Positions 46,391 to 58,184 of a stretch of DNA of 64,000 bases are shown here, piece after piece. Both the position numbers and the translations under genes were made by a program. Location of the stretch: NCBI GenBank assembly GCA_032622095.1, contig CP136063.1, positions 184,679,956 through 184,743,955 on the forward strand, given 5' to 3'. The notes beneath the pieces were generated by a model that was not told where the DNA came from, made no database searches, and saw only the letters and a list, made by a program, of their open reading frames with translations. Each line of letters begins with the position of its first letter. The stretch's first letter is position 1. The stretch comes from Siphonodentalium dalli. Taxonomy: Eukaryota; Mollusca; Scaphopoda; Gadilida; Siphonodentaliidae.

Positions 46391-48710
46391 ACATTTTTGA
46401 CGATGTCAGTGGTGACAATAGTAACAATTAACCATGGTGCATCAGACATGTTAATATTCAATGTATAGAATGCAGAATAGCCAATTTTATACATCAACCA
46501 CAACGTGTAAGCGATTGCAGGACACGCTGGTGTAATATTTACCATTTTCCATATTATGGCGGCCATATTGAGCCAAAGTAAGAGTTTTGGTTCCAGTGAT
46601 TTGGAATATTCATAGGTAATAATATGCCTCCCTTACATTACAAAGTTCTGTTCATTTCTTGTTGAAACATGACTAGAATCCCAATTGTGATTTTTTGTGA
46701 AATTTTATACCGCATTCTGTAAAATCTAATTTTTGAGGGATCGGAAGGGAGTAGGACCCCAATAATTGCATATTTAATTGCTCCAATGATCAGTTAATAT
46801 ACAAAACACAAAATAAAGTTGCATTACTCAACTAGTTCCAAACAGCATGAATTGATCTAGAAGATATTTGTGAAAAAATGTCTTATTTTCAACTTCCGGC
46901 GGCCATTTTGCCGGCCATCTTGGATGGTGAGTTTCAATTTCGGCCCAAAAAAGTGTCAATATGTCTTAGCTTCAAGAAAATATATACATTTGTGTACATT
47001 TTACTAGATTTTCCCGCTATAATTTGCATAAAACTGACTTAGGGTCTTGTCTGAAAAACGGCGGCCATGATGGACGCCATCTTGTCTGGAGTCTAAAAGG
47101 CCCCTTTTGTTTCTTGTTAACATTGCTTAAAAGTTGAAGGACATAATAAGGAACAAAATGAGTGGGGTGAAGTTAAGTCCCAGGGGGGTGCAAGGGTACC
47201 TATGGAATCCTATTACGGCCACTTGCTAATGGCGCTTTCGGCGCACTTTTTGTCGCTTTCGGCGCGCGCGCCGAAAGCGACAAAAAGTGCGCCATTAGCG
47301 TTGTTTCGGCGCGCGCCGAAAGCGCCGAAAGCGACAAAAAGTGCGCCATTAGCGTTGTTTCGGCGCGCGCCGAAAGCGCCGAAAGCGCCGAAAGCGCCGA
47401 AAGCGACAAAATGTGCGCCGATCGGCGCACTTTTTGTCGCTTTCGGCGCTTTCGGCGCACCGCGCCGAAAGCGACAGAAAGTGCGCCATTAGCGCGGTGC
47501 GCCATTAGGGCAATCGGCGCGGTGCGCCATTAGCGCATGTATACAATTAAGTATGTGATCAGCCCAGCAGGGGTGCCGGAAGAGGGGGCAGCTGATCCCC
47601 TGCCCTTGACCAAGGGGGCAGGACTTGCCCTTTTTCTGGAGACAGAAAATGCTGTGTTTAATCTCGTGTTTTTATAGCAAAATGTAACTTTTTGGGTCCA
47701 AATACCACCAATTTCACAAGGAATATTAATTTTTTGTCAAAAACGGCCATAAAAACCGACAAATACCTTTAAAATAGGGATTTTTGCCACAATGAATTTA
47801 TGGTTGTTTTTTCCGAGTTTGCGGAGAAAATTCCCTTTTTTGGGCAGAAAAGTGCCATTTTTGTAGGCTCTCCCCCCCCCCCCCCCCCCCCCCCCCCCGA
47901 TGCCCTTGGATGCTCCCGGCACCTCAGTGCAGATCGGACATGGCCATATGTGTACAATGTATAGGCCTATGTATCAATTTTAAAAGGGAGGGGCTGAATT
48001 TTGCTGTAGATACACCTCTAAATGCTATAATTTGTCATTATTCAGATTTAAAATTATTTATTAATATGGTACTTAACACATGTATGAATTTTCACTATAA
48101 ATGAGTCTAAATATAGTCAAGTGATTAGTATGCATACATTTGAGCAACTTTTTAAGTGAGTGTTGCCGCATGTAATTAAATGTAATATAATGAAAAAGTC
48201 TGTTAATAATTGAACACCACAACTGACTGTCACTAGCTGTGATAGACTTGCAGTGAATATATTGATTGAGTAATTGGCAATCATGAATATTTTTGTGGGA
48301 CAAACCCCAGCTTCTGGCATGATTCAGGGTACGTTCATACGCTGGCAAGTTTGCAAGGTACATTTTTGTGGGCATTTCGTCATAGAAAACCACATGGTGC
48401 CAGAATATGAACGGAAATATGCACCTAACATGCATCTTTACCAGAGCGAAAGACATCGGAAGTAACATTTATATAGTTCCACTTGTACTACCAGTGCTAC
48501 CTCCAAATACCTGTATGATTTATTCTTGTGAGATAATTTGCATGATATTTACAGGCAAATTCCGGTAGCATCGTTACCAGTGGAACTACAGAGATTTATT
48601 TCGCACGTATACTAGTAGTTAGCCCCCCAACTTTGGTCAAAAGTATAACAGTTGGAAATTTCATACTTGCCAAAACATTAGTTGGAAATTTCACACCAAC
48701 AATAGGTGAA
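46391..48710 (+). repeat. 2.3-kb tandem duplication, copy 2
   Basis: 2320 bp against 2298. The differences are one extra 9-bp GCCGAAAGC unit in the CpG array, a C27 run (47872-47898) in place of C14, and isolated substitutions such as AAATGGGG to AAATAGGG near 47772. A 131-codon minus frame (45753-46148 and 48073-48468) is identical in both but unrecognised. Confidence 0.93.
47215..47537. repeat. CpG-rich palindromic word array 2 (duplicate)
   Basis: Copy of 44917-45228 with one more GCCGAAAGC unit. Confidence 0.9.
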
Positions 48711-49745
48711 ATATGTTCTTGTAGTTTGATTATAAAACAATTTATTGGGGGGGGGGGAAATGTTCCTATGTTTGGTAAAAACTTTGGACAGAAATGGTCA
48801 TCAGTTGGAAATTTTCCAACCTTAGGGGGGGTAACAGATTGGAAATTTCCAACACTTGGAAAGCTTGTGTCCTGGTCCCTCCCCCGTGGCCAGTCAAAAA
48901 CTTCTAGTTAATTTAAGAAAACAATATTGTCATACATTTGGTCAACATTGTCATTGGAATTGTCATCAGTTGGAAATTTTCCAACCTAAGTGGGGGGTGT
49001 AGGGTTTAAATTTACAACGGTAGGAAGGCTTGAGGCTAGTGTAGATGTTACGATTTCAAAATTTTCTTGTTAAGATTTCTAAATTTTCGCACACCGGATC
49101 GAACCATGGTCGGCCCGGTGTGTCATTGCCCCACATCCACATGGCCAATACAAAACTGCTAATTAGTTTAGCAAAACAATATTTTACTACATTTGGTCAA
49201 ATTTGTGGACAGAAATGGTCATCACTTGAAGAATTTTCCAACCTGAGGGGAGTATGAGGTTTGAAATTTTCAAATAACTAATAAATGTTCAGGTTAAAAT
49301 ATCTGTCAATGTTCTCATACCAGGAATATAGAAATATAAAACCATGGCTTATGAATATATTAGAAATTAGGCCTGACTGAGGTTCAAGGGGGGGGGGGGG
49401 GGGGGGGTGCAAATGGAATTATTCAAAAACTTGTGTTGGTCTGATTCTGACTAAAGGGGGGATGCAGTTGGAATTTCCCAAGGTGGACACCCCCCCCCCC
49501 AAACATGTAGTTGAAATTGAAGTCAGAAGAACCCCTCCCCCCAGATTGTGCCATGAAACTTTACTCTGCATAGTGCTTGTAGAGATATTATTCCATCAGT
49601 GCAAAACATGGGAACTTTTTTTATGTTCTAACATGGAACTTTATAACATTGAACAAACAAGGCAGAGAACATGTTGGACTCTCCGTTACCACATCCCTGC
49701 ATCCATGCGAATGGGGGGGGGGTTCAGGAGCTGTGGCTTTTGAAG
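48711..49745 (+). repeat. GGAAATTTCC repeats with many G runs
   Basis: CAGTTGGAAATTTTCCAACC-type phrases occur at about 48800, 48835, 48967 and 49225. G or C runs occur at 48749, 49389 (about 18 G), 49491 and 49714. No gene. Confidence 0.65.
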
Positions 49746-49892
49746 TTCACTCACCTAATTGTAATTCCATATTTCTGATAAAACTTATAGATAATTTCAC
49801 GGTGTGTAAAATTTAGAAAAAAATTGTCAACAATAAACGCCTCCATTTTAATGGCATACAGAAGTTACACCTCGTTACGCATGCCGGAAACG

Positions 49893-50190
49893 CTGCACGT
49901 TTTGTCGCTTTCGGCGCATCGCGCCGAAAGCGCCGAAAGCGACAAAATGTGCGCCGATCGGCGCACTTTTTGTCGCTTTCGGCGCATATTTTGTCGCTTT
50001 CGGCGCGCGCCGAAATAACGCTAATGGCGCACATTTTGTCGCTTTCGGCGCACCGCGCCGAAAGCGCCGAAAGCGACAAATAGTGCGCCGTTACGGCGCA
50101 CTTTTTGTCGCGTTCGGCGCTTTCGGCGCGTTACTAATGGCGCACTTTTTGTCGCTTTCGGCGCATCGCGCCGAAAGCGCCATTAGCAAG
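49893..50190. repeat. CpG-rich palindromic word array 3, inverted
   Basis: Same words in a different arrangement and opposite overall orientation, ending GCCATTAGCAAGTGGCCGTA next to the 18-bp terminus. Bounds the compound element on its right. Confidence 0.9.
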
Positions 50191-50229
50191 TGGCCGTAAT
50201 AGGATTCCATACCTATTAGCTCCCGGACT

Positions 50230-52609
50230 GAAATTATATGACTATCTGCGTGAAAATAAATAAAACATTTTGTATTGCATATCTTAGTTTTTTTGGCAGC
50301 CGCTTATCAGGTTTATGCATGGTAGTGCACATTTACGCACCCTTTTCATACTTATGATAACCCAGTTCACTTGAGTTATTTTAATCTCACAATTCAATGG
50401 TTTACTTAACTCGCTGAGCGAAACATCTTTACGTAAAGTTTTAATTAAACATAATTATGATATGATATCTGCTTATATATTACAACACGATAGCGTTAAT
50501 TGCCGATTCGAACTTATCTTTGTATTTCTAACATGTATTTAGCTATATGTTACCTTTCCACAATTCCCATTTAGTTTGGCTAAATAATTAGCTGAACAGC
50601 TTCAGATCATATGTATAGTCATGCGATACATTATCGTTACTATAGGCAAGAATTTAGATATATTGCACGTAACATGCACGTGGTTATATATAGCTAGGGT
50701 ATCCTTACGTGTGGGTGAGGTCCACATTCAAATTTACGGAACTCTTTCTTGACAAATACGGAAATCACCATTGATGATTCCAGTTTATATGGGTCTGACA
50801 GTGACGTGCCTAGAGAATTCCATGGGGGTGACCACCTTGATATTTCCAACTTATGCAGCTCTCATTGAACCAGACCAAACTCCAAGAATCTCATTTGCAC
50901 TCACATTGGGATGGAACTTTTCAACTTGTACCTCAAGATTTCCAACCGTTGGAAATTTCCACCATGACACCCCCGCTAAGGTTGGAACACTTCCAAATGT
51001 TTGCCATTTCAGAACGTTATGAACAATTAACATGTTGAACGCAAACAAACATGTAAACATGCATAGTATATGTATAGCTCTATTTAACAGTAACACAGGC
51101 GGGTGTTAAGATGGTATTTAAATATTGTATTGCAACCGTGAGAAAGAATGTCACAATACGAAACTCCCGCGGTTTCATTGTGGTATTACGATATGAACTC
51201 TCGCTTCTATTCAATTTATTGATATTTTTTCGCCGCGAGCTGCGCGCGCGGAACTTACCTTGATTTTAATACGTGTATGATTATGCGTGTGCTCCTGTGT
51301 TGGAGACAGTCGTAAAGCACATATCAAGACAATAGCCTAACATCACATTTATTTCAATAGTTGTGTCCAAATTAAATCTACATTACTCCAATGTATGAAT
51401 TACTATAGTAGGCTCTGCAAGGAATCAAATATCAAATGTAAACAACAAGAAATTCTCACCTGCATTCTAGACACACCTGTGTATGCTGTGTCAGTACATT
51501 TTATTCAGCGACCATCATCTGGATATCCACAAAAGCCCCAAATGGAATGCACCAGAGAACCGGAATGTATTAAGAGACCATCATATTAAGAATAACTGTT
51601 AATTTTAGGGTTGAGTGAATTTGTGTCATCAAAGCAAACATAGCTGTCCATCTGAATATGTTCTGACTCGCTCTTTCTTGATCATCTCTGTCAGTCATTA
51701 ATCGGGTGGAACGTCGCACAATGTATGCCCAAAACAGCCCAATATAATCGTGGGCTTAGCTGTGAATGGTACGTTTGATCCAACAAATATCGATCCTCGC
51801 TGTTTGGAATGAGAAAACTAAAGCCACGATTTGTTTTACCCCTCACTGATTTGATAAATGAATGATTCAGATTTACTTTACAATGGACGGCTGCCAAACA
51901 TTCACCGACTGCTGCGAGAAACGATGTTATAACAATCTGGCTTATGACCAATATCTTCTAAAATCAAACATGAGTAAATTTAGACAAAATTTAACAATTA
52001 CAGAATGTCTCCTGGGCAATTATAATTCAATATTTATTGCGATATCGGCTCACAATAGTCACAGAAAAACGTGCAATTTCGAGTTGGTTCATTCACATAC
52101 AGTGAAGTACATTATTAAGGAACAGATACTAACTAAGAAATATATTCAAGTGCGTGCGTTGCAATAACAATACGGAGAGAATATCAATAGATATACAAGA
52201 GTAGGATCTGTCTGTTCTGATTTTTCTCCCAGACCCCTAGACCGATTTCAACCAAATTTGGTGTGGTGACTCGGGGTACCCTGGTGGAGGTTATAACGGC
52301 GTTAGTTTTTCAAAATTTACTTAAATAAGCAACAAAAAAACAAAACAAATGCGCTCACTATGGGCCTATTTCAGTACCAGGTATATACGCTGAATAAAGG
52401 CTCCCGAATCTATATAGTCACATATATTTTGGGAATGTGAACACGCTCATTTTTCTCTGAAAGATAAACATTCATGCCGTAACGGAAAAGCTAGTGTCAA
52501 ATTACCAGCGAACTACGATAATTGAATGGGTCCCACTGTGTAAATGGAAACTATATTATAGTTTATTCTGCCTCTTTTCTTCTTGCTAAAATTACAGCAG
52601 GCTAGCGTC
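50230..52609. other. No supported gene; one GGAAATTTCC fragment at 50930-51000
   Basis: Unique AT-rich DNA. Frames at 51691-51951 (minus) and 51862-52167 (plus) overlap each other on opposite strands and match no family I know. 52215-52330 (CCCAGACCCCTAGACCGATT ...) resembles a generic repeat tail but has no second copy here. Confidence 0.45.
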
Positions 52610-52820
52610 ACCAATGTTAAAAGGCACGGGCGGCGTTGGCGGTGGGTATGCTGTTAAAATATTCACCTCCTTCAAAAAACGCCATAAACAGAAGGAATAG
52701 TAAGATTTTGACAAGACCTTGTTCTTATGCCAATCAGAAATATGGCATAAACAGTAGGTTATTATCAATTTCCCCCTTTGTTATGTAAACAAAAGCAAAA
52801 AAGGCTACGTTACCTGGCTT
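52610..52820 (+). repeat. Dispersed repeat, GGCGGTGGGTATGCTGTTAA family, copy 1
   Basis: Aligns over about 190 bp with 62268-62430: GGTGGGTATGCTGTTAAAAT, ACCTTGTTCTTATNCCAATC, TTTGTTATGTAAACAAAAGC. Confidence 0.75.
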
Positions 52821-53005
52821 TTGTTTAGATCCGGATATGGTCAACATTAAGAGCGTTATTTGTTACCGTTTTCCTGATATGGAAATAATAAAGAGCGTTT
52901 ATATCATTTTTGTGTAATTAACCAATAGAATTGCGCTGTGTTGTGTAAACAGAAGCAAAACTTCTGCAACACGAGCAGGCTCTTGTTTACGTCCACCATC
53001 ATATT

Positions 53006-56000
53006 GTCATATGTATACACTGGTATACATATTTGTGAAGCTAAGACATAACCCCACCGTTGTATTCCAAAATTGGAACTCCCCGTCATAAATGGCCGCC
53101 AAAATGGCGGCCGGAAGTGGATTTTTTTTACGTTTTTTACTAATATCTTTAAGATAAGTTTCTACTGTTTGGAACTGGTTGAGAATTTTGACTTTATTTT
53201 GTATTTGACATCTTAACTGACCATTGGAGCAAAGAAATATGCCATTCATGGGCTCCCAACCCCTTCCGATCGCTCAAAAATTCGATTTTACAGAACGCGG
53301 TATAACATATCACAAAATATCACCATTGGGATTCTAGTCATATTTCATCATCAAATTGGAAGAACTGTGCAATGTAAGTAATGCTTTCTACATTTTATGG
53401 ATATTCCAACTCAATGTTACAAAAATCGTCACTTTGGATCAAAATGGCTTTCAAAATGGCGGCCAAAATATGGAATATTTTCAATATTGTCCCAGTGTGC
53501 CATGCAACTGCTTATAAGTTATTGTTGACTATTCTGTCTTATATACATTGAAAACCAACATTTCTGATGCACCTAGGCTAATTGTTAGCATCGAAACCAC
53601 TAAAATCACCAGAATCTTTCACATTTTTCTGTCACAAACTTTGCATCTAAATCGGCAAAAAATCACTGTTCAGGTTTGAAACATTTTTTAAAGTAAAATG
53701 GAAATTTCTTTGGTATCAGCAGTGTTTATTGTTTTGATGTGTGCTAACTGTGTAACAATGGGGTGTTTTAAACAATACTGCTTAAGATGGCTTGCAAAAT
53801 GGCAACCCAATTTGGTAAAATGTTGATTTGTCACACATATTCCAAACATTATTCACTGCTGTTCCGAAAAGGTAGCAGATTGTGAATCACTTGGTTATTA
53901 AAAATGCTACTTAGTCAACTAAATGTTATATTCTGGTTGTCCCAGAACCTTAAGGCATGAAAGTTCATTAAAGGTGCAGTATGGAAACTATGGATTTTGC
54001 CGAAAATTTCTTTTGGGATTCTGTCCATGATTTTTTTTAACTGAAATAGGCAGAACGTTGAAACGGAACTGAGAGGGATCATAGTAGGTGGCTACTCTGG
54101 CCCATTGTATTCAACATTGATCAACTTAATACCGTGTGTATGTCTGTTGAATGTATGGCTATAGGTGATGTGAGTATGTATATGGGGGAGTTATTGTATT
54201 CATGAATGATATGAAGTTATACAATGTATGACTATATGGTCATGTATGGGGTGTCCATGTTGAGTTGTATAGGTATATAAGGAGTAGCTTATGGTCATGA
54301 CCGTCATGTATGAGGTGAACATGTATGCAGGGAGTTGTTGTCTGGCCATTGAAGTGGTGTATGTGTACAGCGAGATTAGCTACATTGTCCATCTGTGTGT
54401 TATGTATGTATATATGGAGTGACTGTGTGGTCATGGGTGGGATGTACAGGTGTACATTGGGTGGCTGTATTGTCGTGGGTGGGTGTATATGTATACACGC
54501 GTTTGCTGTATGATAATGAATGGGGTGTATGGATAAATATGGAGTGGTTGTATGGTTATGGGCAATGTGTATGTACATGTGTACATGGAATGACTGCAGA
54601 GTCAATATTGTTGAAGTGTATATGCATACCTGGAGTACAGTTTAATAGTCACTGGCGGGCTTGAGTATATAGATAGTGACATCATGGTCATGGGTGGGAT
54701 GTACACGTTTATCTGTTGTGGCTGTATTGTCATTGCTGTGTATCGGTATACAGTGAATAGCTGAATGCTCATGGATGTGGTGTGTAAGAATACAGCGAGT
54801 GGCTGAATTGTCATTGTTGAGCTGTATTTTTGCAAGTCTGAAGTGTATGAATGGCCGTGTATGTGGGCTATAGGCATATCTAGAAGGACTGTATGGTAAT
54901 TGATAAGGTATATATACACATGGAGTGACTATGGTCATAGGTTAACCAATGCCAACCAATACAGGTAAGTATAGGCTAACAAATATATGTAAGTGGGTAT
55001 CTGACAAGGTGACACATTTGTCCGTGTCATCGAAAATCACACCTAGCTCTCCGGAATGACAATAACAAGTCAGAATGGAGCACTGGCTGACGGACCATAA
55101 GGTCTTTCCGTTTGTCAATATAAGTATAGTGAAATAAATAATGGCTTACATCCTGTCCTATTCCCCAGACAATGATAGTGGTACATAAATGCATGGATGT
55201 TAAGAGAAAGGGGATGATGTCTGTTAGGCATACTACAGAATATTCGAGGCTACATATATGATGACCAAGTTCCCAATTTCTCGCAGACAAATTGATCCCC
55301 GTTCTAATGATATGAATGTTGAGTTGGAAGCTGGGTCCTGGAGCAGTTTAATGGAATTTTGAAAATATTTTTAGAACGTACTCCACAAAAAACAAAAAAA
55401 TTATTTTATGCCAAACATAGAGTTTAGACATTTTTGGAAATTACTCCCAATGAGTTTAAAAGATGCCAAAATGTTTGGATAAGATCAACATCAGTTCCAG
55501 ATCGCTGACTATATGCCATACTAAGCAAATGTCACATTATGTTTCGACTCATTACCTGCAAGACGCGAGCCCTTGTATATCTTGCATGGCTATATTACCA
55601 TGATGTGGCCAATATGTATATATGGAGTGCCAGTGTGGCAAAATTAATGGTGGGTGAATTGGTATAGAGGGAGTGACTGTATGATCACTGTGGTTTATGC
55701 TTATACAGCGAGAGGCTGAATTGTCATGGTGAGGTCTATATGCACGTTTGGAGTGTACGAATGGCCGTGTGCTCGTTGCGGGACATTGCTATATCTAGAA
55801 GGACTCTAACGCCATTGGTGAGGTTTATATGTATACTATATATACCTTTAATGACTCTATGGTTTTGGGTTGGGCGTATATGTATATTTTGAGTGGATAT
55901 ATGGCCATGTGTGTCGCAAATATATATGCAGGGAGTGACTTTATGACCCCTGGTGAGGCAAATATGTATACAAGAAGTAATGTATGCTCTTGAATGTGGC

Positions 56001-57750
56001 GATAATATATACCGGGAGTGACTATATTGTCATCGTTTGGATGTATATCTTGAGTACCTATATGGCCATGCATCTGGCAAATATATACATATACATGGAG
56101 TGACCGTATTACCAATGGTGAGGCGAATAGGTATACAGGATGTTACTGTATGTTCATGAATGTAGTGAATGGGTATACAGATCGTGACTATATGGCCATG
56201 GGTGAGGTGTAGGAGTATACCCGGTGTGCCTGCATGTTTACTCATGGCTATATGGCCATGTGTTGGGTGTATGTGCATATCCATGTGTGGCTGAATAGTA
56301 GTAGGTGAGGTGTATGTGTATAAAGCGAGTGACATATGTTCATTTATGTGGTGTTCATGTATATGTGGAGTGACTGCATGGGCATGTGTAAGTTGCACTT
56401 GGGTGACTATCGACTTCCTATCCCTATAACTCAAGGATATGTTAACCGATAGAGAGATCATATCAGAGTGTCTCTTAATGGCGTTTGGTATGCAATACGA
56501 ATGAAACGGTTGTCATGAAAATAGTATATAAGTTAATCAATTTTGATGCTAATGGGCCAGAGTAGCCACATAATATGATCCCTCTCAGTTCCGTTTCAAC
56601 GTTCTGCCAATTTACATTCAAAGACAGACAGAATCCCAAAAGAAGTTTTCGGCAAAAATTCATACTGCATCCCTTAAACTGATTTGTCATGCCTCATAAT
56701 GTACTGGGACAACCAGAATATAACATTTAGTTATCAGTTGATTAAGTAGCATGTTTAATAACCAAGTGAGTCACAATTTGCAACCTTTTCGGAACAGCTT
56801 GTAATAATGTTCGGAATAAATACGACAAATCAACTTTTTACCATATTTGGTTGCCAATTTGTAAGCCATCTTGAGTAATTTTGTCTAAAACATCTCAGTG
56901 TCAAACATTTAAGATGGATCAAAAATAAAAATCACATTTGATACCAAAGATAGTTCCATTTTACTTTAAAAAATGGTGCAAACTTGAAACGTAATTTTTT
57001 TCCCCGATTTTGATGCCAAGTTTGTGCAAAAAATCCCATAATTCTAGTAATTTTAGTGATTAAAATAGTAAAAGTTAATCAAGGTGCATCATAAATGTTA
57101 GTATTCAATGTATATAAGACAGAATAGTCAATTTTATTCATCAACCACAACTTATAAGCGGTTGCACGACACGCTGGTGCAATATTTACCATTTTTCATA
57201 TTTTGGCTGCCATTTTGGCAGCTATTGTGAGCCAAAGTGATAATTTTGATACCATTGAGTCGGAATATTCATAAGAAATAGAATGCATCACTTCCATTAC
57301 ACAGTCCTGCCAATTTTTTATGAAATATGACTAGAATCCCAAATTGTGATTTTTTGTCAAATGTTATACCACGTTCTGTAAACTCGATTTTTTGAATGAT
57401 CGGAAGGGGTGGGGACACCATTTATGGCATATTTTATTTTCCCGATAGTCTGTTAATATGCTAAATACAAAATAAAGTCACAATTCGCAACTAGTTCCAA
57501 ACAGCAGAAACTTATCTTAAAGATATCAGTAAAAAAACGTAACATTTTCCACTTCCGGTCGCCATTTTGACTACCATCTTGGGCGGTGTGTTCCAATTTT
57601 GGCATCAAAATGTGGCGTTATGTCTTAGCTTCACAAAAATGTATACTCATGTATACATATGACACGATATTATGACTATAATTGCATCAAATTGCAACAC
57701 ACTGACTTAACGGAAAATGGCAGCCATATTGGACGCCATCTTGAATTACA
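53006..57750. mobile_element. Giant foldback element 2 (same family as 39.8-kb element)
   Basis: The left arm (53006-54130) and right arm (56530-57663, extending to about 57750) are inverted, diverged copies of each other and of the element 1 arms: GTGAAGCTAAGACATAAC, GGCCGCCAAAATGGCGGCCG, CAGAACGCGGTATAAC and so on. The core (54131-56400) is the same about 40-bp minisatellite, here all in one orientation. The junction with the right arm carries the AACTCAAGGATATGTTAACC loop sequence. The left arm lacks the outermost about 90 bp present on the right. No coding capacity. Confidence 0.85.
54131..56400 (+). repeat. About 40-bp minisatellite core of giant foldback 2
   Basis: More than 40 degenerate units (GGAGTGACTGTATGGTCATG ... 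GTGTATATGTATAC). A non-repeat stretch at about 54940-55600 interrupts the array. Minus-strand frames of 98-143 codons rich in H, I, T and P come from the near-3n period and are not genes. Confidence 0.85.
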
Positions 57751-58184
57751 ACAAATAATCAAAGCGGATTTTAGCGGATTTTGGATATGTTATAGAGGAG
57801 AACTTCCTCTTCAAAATGATATATAAACCAATTTAGTCCGAATTTATTCTAGGTTGATCCTAAAATTTTAGTTTATCGACCAGACTATATACTGTTTACG
57901 CGCTGATAATGTTTGGCATATGAGCGGAACTGTATATATTTTGGTGTTCCTTCTGTTGATGGCGATTTGTACAAATGTAAATCTTTCTGCAACGAACGCC
58001 GCCCGTGCCTTTAATGTATATTCTTTTAGCATTAGGACATATGATTTTAGATACAAAAAACAAATACTGATTACACGGTTGACTCTTAAAATTGTTTTAC
58101 ATTTTATGCCTAAAGTTTCTAAAAGTCCATGAACACGTATATATTTCCAGGCTTCGGAATTTCGTAAATATATAGTAGACTAGC
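57751..58184. other. No feature recognised
   Basis: AT-rich, no repeat seen. Confidence 0.45.

Larger units (their letters stand above)
39810..50229. mobile_element. Compound giant foldback element 1, bounded by 18-bp perfect inverted ends
   Basis: AGTCCGGGAGCTAATAGG at 39810-39827 has its exact complement at 50212-50229. Within these ends lie a left arm (39828-41198), a minisatellite (41199-41801), a central palindrome, the minisatellite in reverse (41895-43575), the right arm (43576-44905), a 2.3-kb tandem duplication, GGAAATTTCC repeats and three CpG-rich palindromic arrays. The right end shows TATGGAATCCTATTACGG directly inside the 18-bp terminus, and the same phrase follows the right arm at 44902. 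No transposase frame was found, so the element is presumably non-autonomous. Whether the 10.4 kb move as one unit is inference. Confidence 0.7.

Noticed and set aside
45753-48468. Identical 131-codon minus frames in the two 2.3-kb copies
   Set aside because: Identity comes from the recent duplication and not from selection. Composition is AT-rich and no domain is recognisable.
44902-50079. Frames with repeated APKAPKATKSAP or LSALSARAE peptides
   Set aside because: Readings of the CpG-rich palindromic words on either strand, not proteins.
51691-52167. Opposing frames of 86 and 101 codons
   Set aside because: They overlap on opposite strands and neither has a recognisable motif.
54240-56461. 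Several minus-strand frames rich in His, Ile, Thr and Pro (up to 143 codons), also at 41336-41659 and 43140-43424
   Set aside because: They follow the near-3n period of the about 40-bp minisatellite and occur on both strands of the arrays. No conserved protein is visible.
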